DNA from: Bacteroidales bacterium
GTDB lineage: Bacteria; Bacteroidota; Bacteroidia; Bacteroidales; VadinHA17
Assembly: GCA_016715075.1 (NCBI GenBank)
Contig: JADKBK010000020.1
Span: 37,620 to 101,619 of the forward strand
Direction: 5' to 3'
DNA length: 64,000 bases
Shown: positions 48,650 to 56,417 of the stretch, piece after piece
Layout: each line of letters starts with the position of its first letter
Numbering within the stretch: position 1 is the stretch's first letter
Notes under the pieces: generated by a model
The model's input: only the letters and a program-made list of their open reading frames with translations
Told to the model about the DNA's origin: nothing
Database searches by the model: none
Position numbers and translations under genes: made by a program

Positions 48650-48886
48650 TTACTTGATGTAAACATTATTATTGAATCTCACTCCCACAGCTGTTAATGC
48701 ATCTGTATTATTGCCCATCATATAAGCAATAATATGAATATAGTTATTATTTGAAACCGAAATTGTTCCGCTTGAGCGCATTTCCTGAGATGAATAGAAT
48801 TGGTCGAATAAGGACATCCTATTAACACCTGTTCTTGGTGATGTAGTGTTTACAGTTTCTGTTCCAGTTCCACCATCATGGTCCAA
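48650..48886 (-). CDS. Giant surface protein, fragment 2: N-terminal jelly-roll domain
   Basis: About 75 codons without a real start of its own (only a TTG) and running directly on from fragment 1. 'SPRTGVNRMSLFDQF ... GTISVSNNNYIHIIAYMMGNN ... AVGVRFNNN' is the middle of a carbohydrate-binding-like beta-sandwich. Between 48650 and 48510 the protein continues through at least three further frame changes ('SSNTAPST', 'NTTGASRMHNARF', 'TLYWDDMVMYTSNNGT') before reaching fragment 3. I treat it as part of the same gene. Confidence 0.6.
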   Translation of the reverse strand: MDHDGGTGTETVNTTSPRTGVNRMSLFDQFYSSQEMRSSGTISVSNNNYIHIIAYMMGNNTDALTAVGVRFNNNVYIK

Positions 48887-49128
48887 TTATTTAGAGCATC
48901 TTCAAAACCTGGATTGGTAGGACTTTGCCCCCATGCTATAGACCCTGAGAAAAGTAATATTATAAAAAACGGGATAAGGCTCAGGAGATAATCTTTAGCA
49001 TCATGTAATATGCGATTATTAAAGATTGTCCTGTGGATTTCTATTCCTGCCGGCGTTGATTTGCTGAAACGAATATTTCCCATAAAGTAGGCATTGTTCA
49101 GCAGTGCGGAGTGGGTAGAAGTTCTCAT
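48850..49128 (-). CDS. Giant surface protein, fragment 1: extended signal region
   Basis: 92 codons from the ATG at 49128. The hydrophobic core 'LLSLIPFFIILLFSGSIAWGQ' ends at about residue 68, after an n-region of nearly 50 residues; M16 is the only other Met before the core. The mature part starts 'SPTNPGFEDALNNWT', typical of a T9SS-substrate N-terminal jelly roll. The frame is lost at about 48875, where ACC should be ACCC: the restored reading is 'NNWTHDGGTGTETVN', continuing in fragment 2. The four last residues printed in this frame are out of register. Confidence 0.75.
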   Translation of the reverse strand: MRTSTHSALLNNAYFMGNIRFSKSTPAGIEIHRTIFNNRILHDAKDYLLSLIPFFIILLFSGSIAWGQSPTNPGFEDALNNWTMMVELEQKL

Positions 49129-49800
49129 ATAGTGAATTTTTAAATTTTCAATTTTAATCGGGGTTGTTAATCTATTATTCCGACCAGTGGTTATTTAAAT
49201 GACCTGTTTGTTCAACAAAACGGAAAGCACCTGACCCGTTTCCCTGAATAACAGAAATGCCTGAGACAGCCACGCATGAAAAAGAAAATAGTGATTCAAG
49301 CCTCTTAGAAAGGGAAAAGAATCCGGAAAAGAAAATCTCCGGATAGAAGCTATAATACTGATAATTAATATGTTTCTTTAAGTAGCGTAGAAGTAGATCC
49401 ATAGGCTGATTATCGGGTCAGTTTAATTTTAGTACACTTAATCGTTTAATAATAAATGTTTTAATATAAAATGTGCCATCATAAGGAATCCCTCATCTGA
49501 CAATTTTCCAACTACGATATTAATACTTAATTTCAGACAAATTGTTCATTTCACTCCTTATTTTGACAATCGGAAATCTACCTTTGACTAATGGCACATT
49601 TCTCATGATGAACAAGAACGAGATAGCCTGATTTATCAGTTCAGAAGGCAATTTTCCCGCCAACTATTGCTATATTACTGTTATCCAGTAATTTACTTTA
49701 TATATTGAAGATATCTAAGATTTTGTATTTTGCTTCCTGCCAGGCATTGGAATCTTTTGGGGAGACACAGAGACCACAGAGTGACACAGATCCACAGAGG
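49129..49800. other. Gene-free region upstream of the giant gene
   Basis: A 75-codon minus-strand ORF at 49175-49402 has no recognisable signal or domain and I do not call it. The region should hold the promoter and leader of the giant gene. At 49759-49799 lie four copies of the word CACAGAG, near the rpsT terminator. Confidence 0.45.
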
Positions 49801-49832
49801 AAAAAAAAGGCTGTACCTGTCCGGTACAGCCT
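49801..49832 (-). terminator. Rho-independent terminator of rpsT
   Basis: On the minus strand, AGGCTGTACC pairs perfectly with GGTACAGCCT (49832-49823 and 49817-49808), followed by TTTTTTTT; 20 bp past the rpsT stop. Confidence 0.9.
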
Positions 49833-49852
49833 CCTGAAATATTATAAAGATA

Positions 49853-50104
49853 TTACAAACCGCTCACATGTTTCGTAAGAGAAGACTTCAGGTTTGAAGC
49901 CTTTTTCTTGTGAATAATACTCTTCTTGGCCAGCTTGTCGAGCATGGAGGTAAGCTTTGGAAGAAGCACAACAGCTTCCTCTTTATTTGTTGTTCCGCGA
50001 AGAGCCTTGATAGCATTACGCGTGGTCTTTGCATAATACTTATTGTTCTCTTTCCTTACTTCTGTCTGCCTGATCCTCTTTTCTGACGACTTGTGATTTG
50101 CCAT
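49853..50104 (-). CDS. rpsT: 30S ribosomal protein S20
   Basis: 83 residues from the ATG at 50104 ('MANHKSSEKRIRQTEVRK'). The frame is open 12 codons further upstream, but those run towards the tRNA-Glu gene and are not part of the family. S20 is a small lysine-rich helical protein that binds 16S rRNA early in 30S assembly; the conserved N-terminus and C-terminal 'IHKKKASNLKSSLTKHV' fit. It lies 28 bp downstream of tRNA-Glu on the same strand and may share its transcript. Confidence 0.97.
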   Translation of the reverse strand: MANHKSSEKRIRQTEVRKENNKYYAKTTRNAIKALRGTTNKEEAVVLLPKLTSMLDKLAKKSIIHKKKASNLKSSLTKHVSGL

Positions 50105-50132
50105 GATTTTTTTCTTAAACTTATAATTTTTG

Positions 50133-50204
50133 TAGTCCATAGGGGAATCGAACCCCTGTTACCAGGATGAAAACCTGACGTCCTAACCACTAGACGAATG
50201 GACC
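50133..50204 (-). tRNA. tRNA-Glu (anticodon TTC)
   Basis: On the minus strand: acceptor GGTCCAT/ATGGACT (first pair G-U), D-arm GTCTAGTGGTTAGGAC, anticodon stem TCAGG/CCTGG with loop TTTTCAT (anticodon TTC), and T-arm CAGGGGTTCGATTCCCCTA. Confidence 0.95.
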
Positions 50205-50340
50205 GTGCAAAGAACTTTTAAATGCGGATGCAAAGAAAACAGGATTTTTTTGATCTGCAAAATATTTTGAGGTAAAAATAATTATCCGGCCAGTTAATTT
50301 TCTAATCATGTCTCAGTGTGCAAATTTTAGTGGAAACTAT

Positions 50341-50590
50341 TATCACATTAAATTTAAGTTGGCAGTTGGCAAAAAGGCAGTTGGCAAAGACAAAGTTGGC
50401 AGTTGGTAAAGACAAAGTTGGCAGTTGGCAAAAAGCAGTTGGCAATGATTGTATATCTGACTAGTGTTTTGGACTAATATCACATTAAATTTAAGTTGGC
50501 AGTTGGCAAAAAGGCAGTTGGCAAAGACAAAGTTGGCAGTTGGCAAAATGTAGTTGGCAATTATTGAGTACCTGATCAGTGTTTCGGACT
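50341..50590. repeat. GTTGGCAGTTGGCAAA word array, duplicated with a 137-bp period
   Basis: Two tandem copies (50341-50477 and 50478-about 50590), each starting TATCACATTAAATTTAAG and holding a run of GGCAGTTGGCAAA words, then 'GTGTTTTGGACTA' or 'GTGTTTCGGACTA'. It abuts the stop of the four-helix-bundle gene. Confidence 0.85.
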
Positions 50591-50948
50591 ATATTTCTCC
50601 AGGATTTTCAACCATATGATTTAACATTCGGCCTACTTCTTCAGAACCGTTAAGAAGTTTCTGATATTCTTCGTCTGAGATATACTTACATGTCAAGGCA
50701 AAGTCTAGTGATACCTGAGTTTCAGTATTCTCCATGTCAGCGTCACTCATTTTACTTGAAAAGTGTTTAGGATACTGACGTTTCCTATAGCCTTCTCCAA
50801 TTGCGCGACAAACAGCTCTTGAAGATCTTCTTATCTGATCAGTCAATTCATATTTTTCTTCCACAGGAAACCTTTTAGTGGTGTCAAAGATCCTCATTGC
50901 CAAATCAAATGCTTTTTGGTAAACGGTCAAATCTCTGAAACTTCCCAT
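50589..50948 (-). CDS. Four-helix bundle protein (S23/IVS-Avd family)
   Basis: 119 residues: 'FRDLTVYQKAFDLAMRIFD', 'TDQIRRSSRAVCRAIGEGY' and 'CKYISDEEYQKLL' are the hallmark helices of the TIGR02436 four-helix bundle family. Relatives are encoded by intervening sequences inside 23S rRNA genes, and more distant ones are accessory proteins (Avd) of diversity-generating retroelements. Many, like this one, stand alone and have no known function. The gene sits alone between two low-complexity arrays of opposite orientation, which is the odd part. Confidence 0.9.
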   Translation of the reverse strand: MGSFRDLTVYQKAFDLAMRIFDTTKRFPVEEKYELTDQIRRSSRAVCRAIGEGYRKRQYPKHFSSKMSDADMENTETQVSLDFALTCKYISDEEYQKLLNGSEEVGRMLNHMVENPGEI

Positions 50949-51007
50949 ATGTCTTAGAATTTATCAATGAGTGCTTAGTAATTTAAGGTGTCAAATGTTT
51001 CTCACCT

Positions 51008-51212
51008 TCGAATTTAAGTTGGCAATTGACAATATGCAGTTGGCATTGATTTCCTATTATTTGCTTCGATAAATTAATATATGACGATTGCCAACTTCTA
51101 ATTGTATTCTGCCAACTTCCTCTTACCAACTGCTATTTACCAACTGCTTCATTGCCAAATGCCAACTGCTTTTTCCTAATTGCCAACTGCCAACTGCCTC
51201 TTTGCCAACTTT
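51008..51212. repeat. Inverted TTGCCAACTGCC word array, right side of the four-helix-bundle gene
   Basis: 51008-51050 carries AATTTAAGTTGGCAATTG like the left array. 51089-51212 carries about eight complementary words (GCCAACTGC, ACCAACTGC, TTGCCAACT). The arrays can fold on themselves or pair across the gene. Confidence 0.85.
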
Positions 51213-51231
51213 TCTAAAAGTCGCCCATTCA

Positions 51232-52110
51232 TCAAACATCACAGATCCAGATGCACTTTTTCAATGATGCCAGCTTGTCCTTCTGCGCGGGAACAAATTC
51301 ATGTCCAACATATCCCTTATATCCGGTTTTTACGAGCGCCTGCATGATTGCCGGATAATAAAGTTCCTGGGTCTCATCCAGTTCATTCCTTCCCGGAACC
51401 CCTCCCGTATGAATATGACCTATATATTTGCTGTACTTTGTAATTGTTTCAATTATGTTTCCTTCCATAATCTGCATGTGATAGATATCATACAGCAGTT
51501 TAAACCTCTCCGATCCCACCATTTCACACAGAGCAGCACCCCAGGTTGTCTTATCGCACTGATAATCTGCATGGCCATAGCTGTTCAGAAGTTCCATAAT
51601 AATAGTAACCCCGTATTTTTCAGCAACAGGCATAATCTGACGAATGCCTTTGGCACAATTGATCATACCCTCATTATCGTTCTGCCCTTCGCGGTTACCC
51701 GAGAAACAGATCAGATTCGGAATACCTGCTTCGGCAGCTTTTGGGATCATTGCTTCAAAATCTGCAATCAGCTTCTCATGATTGGCAACCCGGTTGAATC
51801 CTTTCGGAATACCCCAGTCTGTAGCATATCCTACTGCACACTTCAGTCCGGCATTTTTAACTGCCGGCCATTCTTTTTCGCCAAGCAGCTCAATAGATTC
51901 AATTCCCATCTCTTTGCAGGCTTTGGCAAATTCATCAAGCGGGATCTCACCATAGCACCACTGACTTACTGAATGATGTATATTGCCTTTAAGTGGAGCA
52001 TCATCTTTTGGCACTCCGCCAAGTACGCTGTTCATGGGGCTTGCAGCTGTAACAACTGCGGCACCTGCCACATTCTTTATCATTTTTCTTCTGTTCATTT
52101 GGTTTGTCAT
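51232..52110 (-). CDS. Exported sugar isomerase/epimerase-like TIM barrel (hydroxypyruvate isomerase type)
   Basis: I take the ATG at 52110 (292 residues); the open frame upstream to 52287 is translated word repeat. The N-terminus 'MNRRKMIKNVAGAAVVTAA' looks like a twin-arginine-type export signal, though with one Lys spacing change. The body is a xylose-isomerase-like TIM barrel (AP_endonuc_2): 'SIELLGEKEWP', metal-ligand glutamates in 'TIIMELLNSYGHADYQCD' and 'GHEFVP', with 'LLYDIYHMQIMEGN' and 'IGHIHTGGVPGRNELD' as in hydroxypyruvate isomerases. The substrate is likely a small keto-sugar or sugar acid. It ends 'SLKKCIWICDV', so it is complete. Confidence 0.87.
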   Translation of the reverse strand: MTNQMNRRKMIKNVAGAAVVTAASPMNSVLGGVPKDDAPLKGNIHHSVSQWCYGEIPLDEFAKACKEMGIESIELLGEKEWPAVKNAGLKCAVGYATDWGIPKGFNRVANHEKLIADFEAMIPKAAEAGIPNLICFSGNREGQNDNEGMINCAKGIRQIMPVAEKYGVTIIMELLNSYGHADYQCDKTTWGAALCEMVGSERFKLLYDIYHMQIMEGNIIETITKYSKYIGHIHTGGVPGRNELDETQELYYPAIMQALVKTGYKGYVGHEFVPAQKDKLASLKKCIWICDV

Positions 52111-52143
52111 TTTCACAGTAAATATAGTATTTTTTGGCAGGAT

Positions 52144-52203
52144 AGAAGTCCGAAGTCCGAAGTCGGAGGTCAGTCCGAAGTCAGAAGACGGAAGTCCGAA
52201 GTA
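52144..52203. repeat. GAAGTCCGAAGTC word array
   Basis: Five or six variants of (A)GTCCGAAGT/AGTCGGAGGT upstream of the isomerase start, the same family as the inverted repeat at 8377-8449. Confidence 0.75.
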
Positions 52204-52300
52204 AGAAATTTCTGACCAGTTATAATCCGCTACCCGAATACTTTTAGCAATATATGTAATATATATGTGCAAAGCTTTTGAGATCATATGTAATATTTTT

Positions 52301-52505
52301 TAACCGCAAAGGGCGCAAAGATCCTCGCAAAGGACGCAAAGTAGTTATATTTGAAGCCATAACACCCTTGCGCCTTTGTGCCGTTGTGCCGTTGCGCCAT
52401 TGCGCCGTTACTCCGTTGTGCCGCTGCGCCCTTGCGCCCTTGCGCCATTGAGCCGTTACGCCGTTACGCCCGTTGAGCCGTTGAGCCCTTGCGCCGTTAC
52501 TCCTT
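52301..52505. repeat. CGCAAAGG words and a (TTGCGCC)n tandem array
   Basis: 52301-52342 reads TAACCGCAAAGGGCGCAAAG and a second GGACGCAAAG. 52367-52505 is a run of near-7-8-base words TTGCGCC, GTTGTGCC, GTTACGCC, GAGCCG. G+C is well above the surroundings. It is upstream of the phospholipase D gene; no gene is called. Confidence 0.8.
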
Positions 52506-52585
52506 TCCTCCTTAGCGCCTCTTCTATATCTGATACAGATAAAATAACCTATATTTGTATCTGAGCCAGATGTATAGGCAAAAAA

Positions 52586-53752
52586 ATGAAGATTCCCTAC
52601 AGACGTGATTATAAAAGCGGCCATGCTGTTGAACTGCTGAAAAGTGGTAAACAATATTTTGCGTCATGTATCAGGGAGATAGACAATGCCAGGCATTATA
52701 TTCATTTCCAGACATACATAGTTGATGATGATGAAACCGGCAGACGGTTTATAAATGCCCTGATAAAAGCTGCAAAGCGCGGTGTGAGGGTCTATTTCCT
52801 TCTGGATGCCTATGGAGGCAAGAGTCTTACTGCAAATCTTGTAGCTGAAATTAATGAAGCAGGTATATTATTCAGGAAATTTTCTCCCGCATTCATTACA
52901 AAAGATTTTCAGATGAGTCTCCGTCTTCACCATAAAGTACTTCTCATCGACGGAGAGGTTGCAGTAATAGGAGGCATGAACATCGCGAATCGCTATCGCG
53001 GGACGAGAGATAATAAGGAATGGCTGGATTTTGCCATACTCATAAGAGGCCCGGAGTGTGCACATGTTCTCTTCATTCTTAAGAAGCTATGGAACAGAGC
53101 ATTCATTACCAGAAAGGAACGTTCGCATGAAACAGTCCGCTTCCCTCTGCACTATGAAGATAATGTGAATATAAAGGTTTTACAGAATAACTGGTACAGG
53201 AATAAAATTGAGATCCTTAAAAGTTACCGCTCTGCCATGAAGCATTCCAAAGACAGGATGATAATCATGGCGAGCTATTTTTTGCCCGGCAGGAATGAAA
53301 GAAGACTGCTCCGTCTGGCGAGCCGCAGGGGAGTTGATATCAGGATAGTCCTGGCAGCTACGTCTGATGCCCAGGTGTTTAAGAGAGCTACCAATTTCCT
53401 TGATGATTTTATACTGCGTAATAATATCAGGATATATGAATATCAGCCCTCAAACCTCCATGCCAAAGTGGCAACTGTAGATGGCACCTGGTGTACCATT
53501 GGCAGTTACAATCTGAACCACCTTAGCGACTATGGCAGTATTGAAATGAATGCAGATATTTTGAATTCCAAATTCGTAAGGGGTTTTGAGGCAACCCTCC
53601 TCGGAATTATTGAAAAGGATTGCAGGCAGGTCTATTTCACCGAGTATGCACGACGTAAAACATGGGTTTCACGCGTTGCCGACTGGTCATCCTATCAGAT
53701 GATAAGATTTCTGATGAGGATCATGTTCATGCTGACCGGGAGGACAAAGTAA
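52586..53752 (+). CDS. Phospholipase D-type cardiolipin synthase
   Basis: 388 residues with two HKD motifs: H115-x-K117-x4-D122 in 'HHKVLLIDG', followed by 'GGMNIANRY', and H292-x-K294-x4-D299 in 'HAKVATVDG', followed by 'GSYNLNHLS'. The two half-sites make one active centre that transfers a phosphatidyl group, forming cardiolipin from phosphatidylglycerol in this family. There are no N-terminal transmembrane helices, so it resembles ClsB more than ClsA. A related nuclease or phospholipase role cannot be excluded. Single gene in plus orientation. Confidence 0.88.
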   Translation: MKIPYRRDYKSGHAVELLKSGKQYFASCIREIDNARHYIHFQTYIVDDDETGRRFINALIKAAKRGVRVYFLLDAYGGKSLTANLVAEINEAGILFRKFSPAFITKDFQMSLRLHHKVLLIDGEVAVIGGMNIANRYRGTRDNKEWLDFAILIRGPECAHVLFILKKLWNRAFITRKERSHETVRFPLHYEDNVNIKVLQNNWYRNKIEILKSYRSAMKHSKDRMIIMASYFLPGRNERRLLRLASRRGVDIRIVLAATSDAQVFKRATNFLDDFILRNNIRIYEYQPSNLHAKVATVDGTWCTIGSYNLNHLSDYGSIEMNADILNSKFVRGFEATLLGIIEKDCRQVYFTEYARRKTWVSRVADWSSYQMIRFLMRIMFMLTGRTK

Positions 53753-53910
53753 TCCACTGATTCCTCCTGTTTATTTTACCCCCGTGTCCTGCTGAGGGGG
53801 TAAGCACATCACAATCCAATATTTTAGCCCCAATTTAGGGAAGATGAGGGAGTAAAGGGCAAAGCTGTCAATTAAGTAGAGTAATATAGTGAATACATAG
53901 ATAGAACAGT

Positions 53911-54220
53911 TTCCCCTCCTTTTGAAGGAGGGGTGGCCGGGACTATTGATTATCTGATTTTTATAAATTTAATTTCCCGGCCGGGGTGGTTGATTAATTC
54001 CTTTTTCTTTCCTTTAAACTATGAAAAATAAAAACCTCCTCAACAGGAAAGGCCTGAAATTTCTCAGATAATCTCTCATGAACAGGTCCACTTCAGCTGA
54101 GGCAGTATTTTGGAACATTTTAAATTCAAAACGAATCAACCACCCCGGCCGGTACGAGTTTTTGCAATTCTTTGATAAGCATAGTACTCCGGCCACCCCT
54201 CCTTCAAAAGGAGGGGAAAA
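53911..54220. repeat. Inverted-repeat element with CCCCTCCTTTTGAAGGAGGGG ends (MITE-like)
   Basis: The outer arms, a self-palindromic CCTCCTTTTGAAGGAGG followed by GGTGGCCGG, lie at 53911-53940 and, inverted, at 54189-54220. The inner arms CCGGCCGGGGTGGTTGATT (53978-53996) and its complement (54134-54152) also match. Between them a 60-codon minus-strand ORF (54014-54196) reads 'TASAEVDLFMRDYLRNFRPFLLRR'. That faintly recalls the N-terminus of DUF559 endonuclease-like proteins; a remnant is possible but weakly supported. Confidence 0.75.
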
Positions 54221-54345
54221 TTATTAACTAACTGAATTTCAATACTAATATCCATTTGCCTTTAATGATCCTTCATGTAAAACCTTTTTCAGAATCTGAG
54301 TGCAAAGTGTCTTAGCCTTGTTTCAAAGGTGTTTTGAGTTTTATC
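54221..54345. other. Short spacer without features
   Basis: AT-rich spacer between the inverted-repeat element and the esterase stop; nothing recognisable. Confidence 0.4.
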
Positions 54346-55209
54346 TCAGAACTGATGAAAAGCCATCGAAACATATTCCAGTACAGTCGGTAATGCCGCT
54401 CTCCAGTATACCCAGCTGTGAACACCGTCTCTTATTCTGAATTCGTGAGGGATCTCCTTTTTTCTCATAGCTATATGAGCAAGCGAATTGCCTTCATAAA
54501 GAAAATCATCATCACCGCAATCGATATACCACCTTACAGCTTTTTTCTGATCATCCGGCATGTTCTCTATAAGGTTCAGAACACTGTACTTTTTGAAGTA
54601 AGCCGACTTATCAGCATCGGAGACTCCCTCTGTCATCTGCTTCCATCTGCCGGCATTCATCTCTTCAAGACTTTTCGGTCCTGTTGCTGCACTCAGCGGA
54701 CAAGCTGAAGAGAATAGTTCCGGATGATGCAGTGCATAAATGAAAGTTCCTTCACCTCCCATCGATAACCCTGCCACAGCCCTGTAATGCTTGTCCGGCT
54801 TTATCCTGTACGTCTTTTCAATATATGGCATGAATTCCTGGAAAAAGAAATCCTCATAGCGCCATTCTCCCTTGATATCATTTACATATCCACGCTTCCC
54901 TGTATTTGCATCAGGCATAACAATGATCATTGAAGTGGCTTGTCCGGATTTAATTGCAGCATCTGCAATTGTAAGTACCTCGCCGAATTGCACCCAGCCT
55001 GTCTGGTCATCCCCTCCCCCGTGCAGGAGGTACAATACCGGATAGCTCCTTTGTGAAGTCTCATAGTCGGGCGGCAGGTATATTGCATATTTACGATCCA
55101 TTTTAAGGATCTGACTTTGCATCGAAAGGTTGTCGGACACTTTCCCTGTCTGAGCAGACAGAATAGCTGACCCGGAAATGAGAAGCAGAACAATAAGTGA
55201 TTTTTTCAT
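54346..55209 (-). CDS. Secreted esterase of the alpha/beta-hydrolase (esterase D/feruloyl esterase-like) family, copy 2
   Basis: 287 residues from the ATG at 55209; the frame upstream overlaps the preceding paralogue and is not coding. Signal peptide 'LIVLLLISGSAILSAQ'. Catalytic residues: S149 in 'AGLSMGG', an aspartate in 'DCGDDDF' (about 233) and H264 in 'DGVHSW', with the oxyanion-side 'LLHGGGDDQTGW'. The family (Esterase_D/Fes-like) cleaves acyl esters, often from plant polysaccharides or siderophores. It lies 19 bp downstream of a close paralogue, so the two are probably one operon produced by tandem duplication. Confidence 0.92.
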   Translation of the reverse strand: MKKSLIVLLLISGSAILSAQTGKVSDNLSMQSQILKMDRKYAIYLPPDYETSQRSYPVLYLLHGGGDDQTGWVQFGEVLTIADAAIKSGQATSMIIVMPDANTGKRGYVNDIKGEWRYEDFFFQEFMPYIEKTYRIKPDKHYRAVAGLSMGGEGTFIYALHHPELFSSACPLSAATGPKSLEEMNAGRWKQMTEGVSDADKSAYFKKYSVLNLIENMPDDQKKAVRWYIDCGDDDFLYEGNSLAHIAMRKKEIPHEFRIRDGVHSWVYWRAALPTVLEYVSMAFHQF

Positions 55210-55228
55210 TATTAATAAATTAAATAGT

Positions 55229-56083
55229 TTAAAACTGGTGAAAGGCCATTGAAACAAACTCAAGCACAACAGGCAATGCGTCTCTCCAGTATACCCAGTT
55301 GTGTACGCCGTTGCGAATCCTGAACTCATGAGGGATCTCTTTCTTCCTCATAGCAATATGAACCATTGAGTTGCCTTCAAACAGGAAATCGTCATCCCCG
55401 CAGTCAATATACCACCTGACTGCTTTCTTCTGATCCTCAGGCATATTTTCAATCAGGGAAAGAACATCATAATTCTTATAGTAATCCTCCCTTGCCTTGC
55501 CTGTAACTCCTTTTGTATATTTGAAATTATTAAGAGAATCGATGATCCTGGCATCCGTCGCAGCGCTCAGAGGGCATGCAGATGAAAAAAGTTCAGGGTG
55601 ATGCATGGCGAAATAGAAACTACCGCCGCCACCCATAGATAATCCTGCCACAGCCCTGTAATGTTTGTCAGGCCTGATCCTGTAGGTTTTTTCTATGTAT
55701 GGCATGAATTCCTGGAAGAAAAAATCCTCATAGCGCCAATTCCCCTTTGCGTCATTCACGTAACCTATTGTTCCCGTATTTGCATCGGGCATAACAATGA
55801 TCATAGATGTTGCCTTTCCTGATTTGATTGCTGCATCAGCTATGTTCAGCACCTCTCCAAATTGCACCCAGCCCGTCTGATCATCTCCGTAGCCATGAAG
55901 AAGGTATAGAACAGGATAGCTCCTCTGCGAGGAATCATAATCAGGAGGAAGATAGAGGGCATACTTACGGTCCATTTTCAGGATCTTGCTTTGCATTGAC
56001 AGGTTGTCAAATACTTTTCCTGTCTGGGCGAACAGAGATAATGAAATGGGTAGAATGAGGAATAATGATAGGAACTTTTTCAT
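55229..56083 (-). CDS. Secreted esterase of the alpha/beta-hydrolase family, copy 1
   Basis: 284 residues with signal 'FLILPISLSLFAQ'. It aligns with its neighbour without large gaps and is identical over long stretches ('DNLSMQS.ILKMDRKYA.YLPPDY', 'FMPYIEKTYRI.PDKHYRAVAGLSMGG'). Triad: S149, an Asp in 'DCGDDDF', and a His in 'NGVHNWVYW'. The main differences are in the loop after 'PLSAAT' (residues about 175-205), which often shapes the substrate pocket, so the pair may have diverged in specificity. Confidence 0.92.
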   Translation of the reverse strand: MKKFLSLFLILPISLSLFAQTGKVFDNLSMQSKILKMDRKYALYLPPDYDSSQRSYPVLYLLHGYGDDQTGWVQFGEVLNIADAAIKSGKATSMIIVMPDANTGTIGYVNDAKGNWRYEDFFFQEFMPYIEKTYRIRPDKHYRAVAGLSMGGGGSFYFAMHHPELFSSACPLSAATDARIIDSLNNFKYTKGVTGKAREDYYKNYDVLSLIENMPEDQKKAVRWYIDCGDDDFLFEGNSMVHIAMRKKEIPHEFRIRNGVHNWVYWRDALPVVLEFVSMAFHQF

Positions 56084-56207
56084 TGGTTGGAAATTAAGGG
56101 TAAATCTGGAAAAACATACTTGGAGTATAATAAACCTTAAATATAATATTTTAGCGGCATTCTGTGAATAGTGGCTGTTGAAAAAGTCTGAGCGTCTACT
56201 GTATTTT

Positions 56208-56305
56208 TCTCTGTGTTTCTCTGTGAATTCTCTGTGACCTCTGTGTAATATTAATTTAAAAAGTTACACAGAGGGCACAGAGGGGACACAGAGTTCCACA
56301 GAGGG
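56208..56305. repeat. CTCTGTG / CACAGAG inverted word repeat
   Basis: Four CTCTGTG words (56208-56245), a 25-base AT-rich loop, then five CACAGAG words (56266-56305): an imperfect hairpin of about 35-bp arms between the esterase promoter and the metallo-beta-lactamase-fold gene. Confidence 0.85.
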
Positions 56306-56417
56306 CTTTAAATAAACTGGATTTTTTATTATTGAAATTCAATTACCTTTAAAAACTTATTAGAATGATTATTAAAGTATTAAAATTTCCTATTCTTAGA
56401 ATATATAGCAATCTGCC

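Larger units (their letters stand above)
19463..49128 (-). other. Composite giant T9SS surface-protein gene, about 9,890 codons, frame-broken in this sequence
   Basis: Nine minus-strand ORFs, end to end, make one protein when single-base indels are corrected. The order is: signal region, jelly roll, FN3, two super-repeats, five He_PIG/beta-helix units, Ig/PKD-like modules, 17 Calx-beta, two HYR-like and one Ig-like module, 11 MBG, and a T9SS type A sorting domain. No internal Met/ribosome-binding-site start and no terminator separates the pieces. Breaks include 48875, 48640-48505 (several), 41000, 40958, 37984, 30567, 30484, 25490, 25364, 25130-25160 and 23810. Most are one base short or long in a run of two to five equal bases. 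The protein would be exported by Sec, crossed by T9SS and held on the surface, probably as an adhesin. The alternative is a truly decayed gene, which I think less likely because motifs stay intact across each break. Confidence 0.75.

Noticed and set aside
49175..49402. 75-codon minus-strand ORF upstream of the giant gene
   Set aside because: No ribosome-binding site, signal or family likeness; more likely leader or promoter DNA.
50589..50948. Accessory protein (Avd) of a diversity-generating retroelement
   Set aside because: The fold is related, but there is no reverse transcriptase, template repeat or variable target gene nearby.
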